A stretch of 64,000 bases of DNA from the NCBI GenBank assembly GCA_951804985.1, contig OX638134.1, positions 3,534,001-3,598,000 of the forward strand, written 5' to 3'. The position numbers and the translations under genes were made by a program. Below are positions 61,301 through 64,000 of the stretch, piece by piece. The notes below the pieces were generated by a model. The model was not told the origin of the DNA. It worked only from the letters and a program-made list of their open reading frames with translations, and did no database searches. Positions within the stretch are counted from its first letter, which is position 1, and every line of letters starts with the position of its first letter. Source of the stretch: Dryomyza anilis (Eukaryota; Arthropoda; Insecta; Diptera; Dryomyzidae).

Positions 61301-64000
61301 CTGAATTTACTGAAGACGGCAAATCTTCTGAATCCACTGAAGAAGGCAAGTCAAACGAATCAACTGAATCTACAGAAGAATCCACCGAATCCACTGAAGA
61401 AGGTAAATCAACAGAATCTACCGAATCCACTGAATCTACTGAAGAAGGCAAATCTTCTGAATCAACTGAATCTACAGAAGAATCAACCGAATCCACTGAA
61501 GAAGGTAAATCAACAGAATCTACTGAAGAAGGAAAATCTTCTGAATCCACTGAAGAAGGCAAGTCCTCCGAATCAACTGAAGAAGGCAAATCAATAGAAT
61601 CCACCGAATCCACTGAATCTACTGAAGAATCTACCGAAACTGACAACTCCAACGAAGAAGGAAAATCACTAGAAAGTGAGGAGGTAAAACCTACCGAATC
61701 CTCCGAAGAAGGCAAATCTACCGAATCTACTGAAGAAGGCAAATCCGCTGAATCAACTGAAGGAGGTAAATCAACTGAATCTACTGAAGAAGGTAAATCA
61801 ATTGAATCTACAGAATCCACTGAATCTACTGAAGAAGGCAAATCTTCTGAATCAACTGAAGAAGGCAAGTCAAACGAATCAACTGAATCTACAGAAGAAT
61901 CCACCGAATCCACTGAAGAAGGTAAATCAACAGAATCTACTGAAGAAAGTAAATCGACCGAATCTACCGAATCAAACGAAACTACAGAATCTACTGAAGA
62001 AGGTAAATCAACCGAATCTACTGAAGAAGGTAAATCGACAGAATCTACCGAATCCACAGAAGAAGGCAAATCTACCGAATCTACCGAATCCACTGAATCT
62101 ACTGAAGACGGCAAATCTTCTGAATCCACTGAAGAAGGCAAGTCAAACGAATCAACTGAATCTACAGAAGAATCCACCGAATCCACTGAAGAAGGTAAAT
62201 CAACCGAATCCACTGAATCTACTGAAGAAGGCAAATCTACCGAATCTACTGAAGAATCTACCGAAACTGACAACTCCAACGAAGAAGGAAAATCACTAGA
62301 AAGTGAGGAGGTTAAACCCACCGAATCCTCCGAAGAAGGCCAATCTACCGAATCTACTGAAGAAGGTAAATCCGCTGAATCAACTGAAGAAGGTAAATCA
62401 ACCGAATCCACCGAATCTACTGAAGAAGGTAAATCAACCGAATCTACCGAATCCACTGAATCTACTGAAGAAGGCAAATCTGCTGAATCAACTGAAGAAG
62501 GAAAGTCAAACGAATCTACAGAAGAAGGTAAATCAACAGAATCTACCGAATCTACTGAAGAAGGTAAACCCACTGAATCTACTGAAGAAGGTAAATCAAC
62601 CGAATCTACCGAATCCACTGAGGAAGGTAAATCAACCGAATCTACCGAATCCACTGAATCTACTGAAGAAGGCAAATCTGCTGAATCAACTGAAGAAGGA
62701 AAGTCAAACGAATCTACAGAAGAAGGTAAATCAACAGAATCTACCGAATCTACTGAAGAAGGTAAATCCGCTGAATCAACTGAAGAAGGTAAATCAACCG
62801 AATCCACCGAATCTACTGAAGAAGGTAAATCAACCGAATCTACCGAATCCACTGAATCTACTGAAGAAGGCAAATCTGCTGAATCAACTGAAGAAGGAAA
62901 GTCAAACGAATCTACAGAAGAAGGTAAATCAACAGAATCTGCCGAATCTACTGAAGAAGGTAAACCCACTGAATCTACTGAAGAAGGTAAACCCACTGAA
63001 TCTACTGAAGAAGGCAAGTCATCCGAATCAACTGAAGAAGGTAAATCAACCGAATCTACTGAAGAAGGTAAACCCACTGAATCAACTGAAGAAGGTAAAT
63101 CAACCGAATCTACCGAATCCACTGAGGAAGGTAAACCCACTGAATCTACTGAAGAAGGAACATCTTCCGAATCTACTGAAGAATCCACCGAAACTGACAA
63201 CTCCAACGAAGAAGGAAAGTCACTAGAAAGTGAGGAGGTTAAACCCACCGAATCCTCCGAAGAAGGCCAATCTACCGAATCTACTGAAGAAGGTAAATCC
63301 ACTGAATCAACTGAAGAAGGTAAATCCTCTGAATCCACTGAAGAAGGCAAGTCATCCGAATCAACTGAAGAAGGTAAATCAACCGAATCTACTGAAGAAG
63401 GTAAACCCACTGAATCTACAGAAGAAGGAAAATCTACTGAAGATTCCACCGAAATTGACCACTCCAACGAAGAAGGAAAATCACTAGAAAGTGGAGAATC
63501 CAACTCAACTGAGGACGTTAAATCTACCGAATCCTCCGAAGAAGGTCATTCTACCGAATCAACTGAAGAAGGTAAATCAACCGAGTCTACCGAATCCACT
63601 GAAGAAGGTAAACCCACTGAATCTACTGAAGAAGGCAAATCTTCTGAATCTACTGAAGAAGGCAAGTCGTCCGAATCATCTGAAGAAGGTAAATCAACCG
63701 AGTCTACCGAATCCACTGAAGAAGGAAACTCTACTGAATCTACTGAAGAAGATAAATCAACCGAATCTACTGAAGAAGGCATGTCCAACGAAACGACTGA
63801 AGAAGGTAAATCAATCGAATCAACAGAAGAAGATAAAACCACTGAATCCTCTGAAGAAGGAAAATCTACTGAATCCACTGAAGAAGGCAAGTCCACCGAA
63901 TCAACTGAAGAGAGCAAATCAGCAGAATCAACCGAAGATGGAAATTCTACTGACTCCACTGAAAATGGTAAGCCCATTGAATCTTCGGAAGAAGGAAAGT
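55327..64000 (+). CDS. Giant secreted Ser/Thr/Glu-repeat protein (glue/mucin-like), 3' partial
   Basis: The frame is open from the ATG to the window edge (2,891 codons, no stop), with no sign of an intron. Residues 1-18 (MKLVALFVILAIVAPSFA) are a textbook signal peptide ending in a likely Ala-Ala cleavage site. Residues 23-30 (KCGCDCGC) plus Cys52 are the only cysteines I noticed. Residues 34-82 are a short hydrophobic then Pro/Gly-rich segment. From about residue 84 the protein is almost only S, T, E, G, K and N: SSEE units, then about 250 residues of GNSTEE/GNSTET hexapeptides, then GKSTESTEE-type units to the end. Copies vary mostly at third positions (TCA/TCT/TCC, ACC/ACT/ACA, GAA/GAG, GGT/GGC/GGA), which supports this frame. 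The protein should be secreted, strongly acidic, disordered and heavily glycosylated or phosphorylated. The Cys cluster and promoter recall dipteran salivary glue (Sgs) proteins from memory; a peritrophic or other mucin, or a silk, is also possible. The ATG context (A at -3) is good. Confidence 0.9.
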   Translation, partial: MKLVALFVILAIVAPSFAAPKGKCGCDCGCSTPVAIFVNFPFEFMFRPPLRCPGHPDKPNDEIVLPGQPEEGDSTEIGVPTGGSSSEEDKSSEEAESSEEGLSSEEDGNSTEEDKSTETGNSTEEGNSNENGNSTEEGTSTETGNSTEEGNSTETGNSTEEGNSNENGNSTEEGNSTETENSAEEGNSNENGNSTEEGNSTETENSTEEGKSSETGNSTEEGNSTETDNSTEEGKSTETENSTEEGNSTETENSTEEGNSKETGNSAEEGNSTETENSTEEGNSTETENSTEEGNSNETGKSTEEGNSSENGNSTEEGNSTENEKSTEEGNSTENGNSTEEGNSSETENSNEEGKSLESGESTESNEEGKSNESTEESTDSTEEDKSSESTEEGKSTESTEESTESTEDGKSTESTEEGKPTESTEEGKSVESTEDGKSHESNESTEESTESTEEGKSSESTEEGKSSESTEEGKSIESTESTESNEEGKSNESTEESTDSTEEDKSSESTEEGKSTESTDSTEDKSTESTESTESTEEGKSSESTEEGKSNESTESTEESTESTEEGKSTESTEEDKPIESTEEGKSTESTEEGKSSESTEEGKSSESTEEGKSTESTESTEEGKPTESTEESTETGNSNEEGKSLESEEVKPTESSEEGQSTESTEEGKSAESTEEGKSTESTEEGKSTESTESTEEGKSSESTEEGKSHESTESTEESTESTEEGKSTESTESAESTESTESTEEGKSTESTESTESTEEGKSSESTEEGKSNESTESTEESTEEGKSTESTESTESTEEGKSSESTEESTETDNSNEEGKSLESEEVKPTESSEEGQSTESTEEGKSAESTEEGKSTESTEEGKSTESTEEGKSSESTEEGKSHESTESTEESTESTEEGKSTESTESTESTEEGKSSELTESTEESTESTEEGKSTESTEEGKSSESTEEGKSSESTEEGKSTESTESTESTEEGQSSESTEEGKSNESTESTEESTGSTEEGKSTESTESTEEGKSTESTESNETTESNEEGKSTESTEEGKSTESTESTEEGKSTESTEEGKSSESSEEGKSNESTESTEESTESTEEGKPTESTEEGKSTESTEESTETDNSNEEGKSLESEEVKPTESSEESQSTESTEEDKSTESTEEDKSTESTESTESTEEGKSSESTEEGKSNESTESTEESTEEGKSTESTESTEEGKSTESTESNESTESTEEGKSTESTEEGKSTESTESTESTESTEEGKSTESTESTESTEEGKSSESTEEGKSNESTESTEESTEEGKSTESTESTEEGKSTESAESNESTESTEEGKSTESTEEGKSTESTESADSTESTEEGKSTESTESTESTEEGKSSESTEEGKSNESTESTEESTEEGKSTESTESTEEGKSTESAESNESTESTEEGKSTESTEEGKSTESTESAESTESTEESKSTESTESTESTEEGKSSESTEEGKSNESTESTEETTEEGKSTESTESTEEGKPSESTEEGKSSESTEEGKSSESTEEGKSTESTESTEEGKPTESTEEGKSTESTQESTETDNSNEEGKSLESEEVKPTESSEEGQSTESTEEGKSAESTEEGKSTESTEEGKSTESTESTEEGKSSESTESTEESTESTEEGKSTESTESTESTEEGKSSESTESTEESTKSTEEGKSTESTEEGKSSESAEEGKSSESTEEGKSIESTESTESTEESTETDNSNEEGKSTESSESTEEGKSTESTESTESTEEGKSTESTESTESTEEGKSSESTEEGKSNESTESTEESTEEGKSTESTESTESTESTEEGKSTESTESTESTEEGKSTESTEEGKPTESTEEGKSTESTETDNSNEEGKSLESEEVKPTESSEEGKSTESTEEGKSTESTESTESTEEDKSSESTEEGKSNESTESTEESTESTEEGKSTESTESTEEGKSTESTESNETTESTEEGKSTESTEEGKSTESTESTEEGKSTESTESTEFTEDGKSSESTEEGKSNESTESTEESTESTEEGKSTESTESTESTEEGKSSESTESTEESTESTEEGKSTESTEEGKSSESTEEGKSSESTEEGKSIESTESTESTEESTETDNSNEEGKSLESEEVKPTESSEEGKSTESTEEGKSAESTEGGKSTESTEEGKSIESTESTESTEEGKSSESTEEGKSNESTESTEESTESTEEGKSTESTEESKSTESTESNETTESTEEGKSTESTEEGKSTESTESTEEGKSTESTESTESTEDGKSSESTEEGKSNESTESTEESTESTEEGKSTESTESTEEGKSTESTEESTETDNSNEEGKSLESEEVKPTESSEEGQSTESTEEGKSAESTEEGKSTESTESTEEGKSTESTESTESTEEGKSAESTEEGKSNESTEEGKSTESTESTEEGKPTESTEEGKSTESTESTEEGKSTESTESTESTEEGKSAESTEEGKSNESTEEGKSTESTESTEEGKSAESTEEGKSTESTESTEEGKSTESTESTESTEEGKSAESTEEGKSNESTEEGKSTESAESTEEGKPTESTEEGKPTESTEEGKSSESTEEGKSTESTEEGKPTESTEEGKSTESTESTEEGKPTESTEEGTSSESTEESTETDNSNEEGKSLESEEVKPTESSEEGQSTESTEEGKSTESTEEGKSSESTEEGKSSESTEEGKSTESTEEGKPTESTEEGKSTEDSTEIDHSNEEGKSLESGESNSTEDVKSTESSEEGHSTESTEEGKSTESTESTEEGKPTESTEEGKSSESTEEGKSSESSEEGKSTESTESTEEGNSTESTEEDKSTESTEEGMSNETTEEGKSIESTEEDKTTESSEEGKSTESTEEGKSTESTEESKSAESTEDGNSTDSTENGKPIESSEEGK
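55651..56400 (+). repeat. Coding hexapeptide array, [G/E]NSTE[E/T], N-glycosylation comb
   Basis: Residues 109-358 of the + strand protein are built from 18-bp units encoding six residues, with N-S-T or N-S-S about every six residues; I counted about 27 such sequons. Some units are decayed to NSN, NSA, NSK or KST. The block ends at a SLES motif, after which Asn is almost always Lys. Confidence 0.85.
58851..59790 (+). repeat. 291-bp (97-residue) higher-order tandem repeat inside the CDS
   Basis: The same GKSSESTEEGKSNEST landmark recurs at 58851, 59142, 59433 and 59724, exactly 291 bp apart each time, with few differences between copies. 291 is divisible by three, so the copies keep the reading frame. 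This looks like a recent unequal-exchange product. Confidence 0.85.
62481..63000 (+). repeat. 198-bp (66-residue) higher-order tandem repeat inside the CDS
   Basis: The landmark encoding SAESTEEGKSNEST starts at 62481, 62679 and 62877, exactly 198 bp apart, in frame. Sequences between landmarks are nearly identical. Confidence 0.85.

Larger units (their letters stand above)
56401..64000 (+). repeat. Coding GKSTESTEE array with higher-order structure
   Basis: The basic unit is 27 bp encoding GKSTESTEE, mixed with shorter STE triplets and variants GKPTEST, GKSSEST, GKSNEST and GKSAEST. Nine recurring punctuation blocks containing EEGKSLES (usually followed by EEVKPTESSEEG) divide it into longer domains. 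Recent in-frame tandem duplications are visible at 58.85-59.75 kb (291-bp period) and 62.48-62.9 kb (198-bp period). The array continues past the window edge. Confidence 0.9.

Noticed and set aside
55559..63487. Several plus-strand Lys/Asn/Pro/Leu-rich frames (LLKKVNQPNLPN type)
   Set aside because: They lie in the +1-shifted frame of the real CDS, are broken by stops, and lack a signal peptide or initiation context.
59994..63503. 1,169-codon minus-strand open frame of the same SSVDSVD type (and a smaller one at 63546-63977)
   Set aside because: Antisense shadow of the same coding array; simple repeats leave other frames open by composition.

Overview
The window is eukaryotic, very AT-rich and almost entirely non-coding. 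It most likely comes from a higher dipteran fly. The evidence is an arthropod-type TATA/initiator promoter, a tRNA-derived SINE with a (TTA)n tail, short interspersed elements carrying (GACA/GACG)n tracts like the dipteran mini-me/DINE-type repeats, and CAG/CAA- and CA-rich unique DNA typical of fly intergenic or intronic sequence. I see no rRNA or tRNA gene and no prokaryotic feature.

Layout: from 1 to about 55,200, unique AT-rich modules alternate with tandem arrays. The main arrays are two A-rich low-complexity blocks (1.3-3.1 and 12.8-14.5 kb), a 16-bp array (4.9-5.3 kb), a heptamer array identical to a splice-donor core (8.5-9.7 kb), two different 8-bp arrays (28.7-30.2 and 31.0-32.2 kb), and a roughly 194-bp satellite (47.8-49.5 kb). 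One 19-bp hairpin-forming repeat recurs at seven separate loci in both orientations (5.3, 16.8-19.1, 19.9, 23.7, 26.4, 33.2 and 45.1 kb). Mobile DNA is concentrated between 35 and 52 kb: three near-complete copies and several fragments of one roughly 0.7-kb element, a 254-bp TIR element, a 0.65-kb TIR element nested in a fragment of the 0.7-kb family, and a SINE nested in another copy with an exact 10-bp target duplication. A second SINE lies inside the 19-bp array at 18.7 kb.

The only convincing gene starts at 55,327 on the + strand and is still open at the window edge (at least 2,891 codons). It encodes a secreted protein with a clean signal peptide, a short Cys cluster, and then thousands of residues of Ser/Thr/Glu/Gly/Lys repeat. 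A proximal segment carries an N-S-T sequon about every six residues; the distal segment replaces Asn with Lys. It has a good TATA box and initiator and six TGTTTA (Fork head-type) cores within 300 bp upstream. The combination suggests a salivary-glue, mucin or silk-like adhesive protein, but this is inference. Long minus-strand and off-frame plus-strand open frames over the same DNA are shadows of this repeat: the copies differ mainly at synonymous third positions of the + frame given here.
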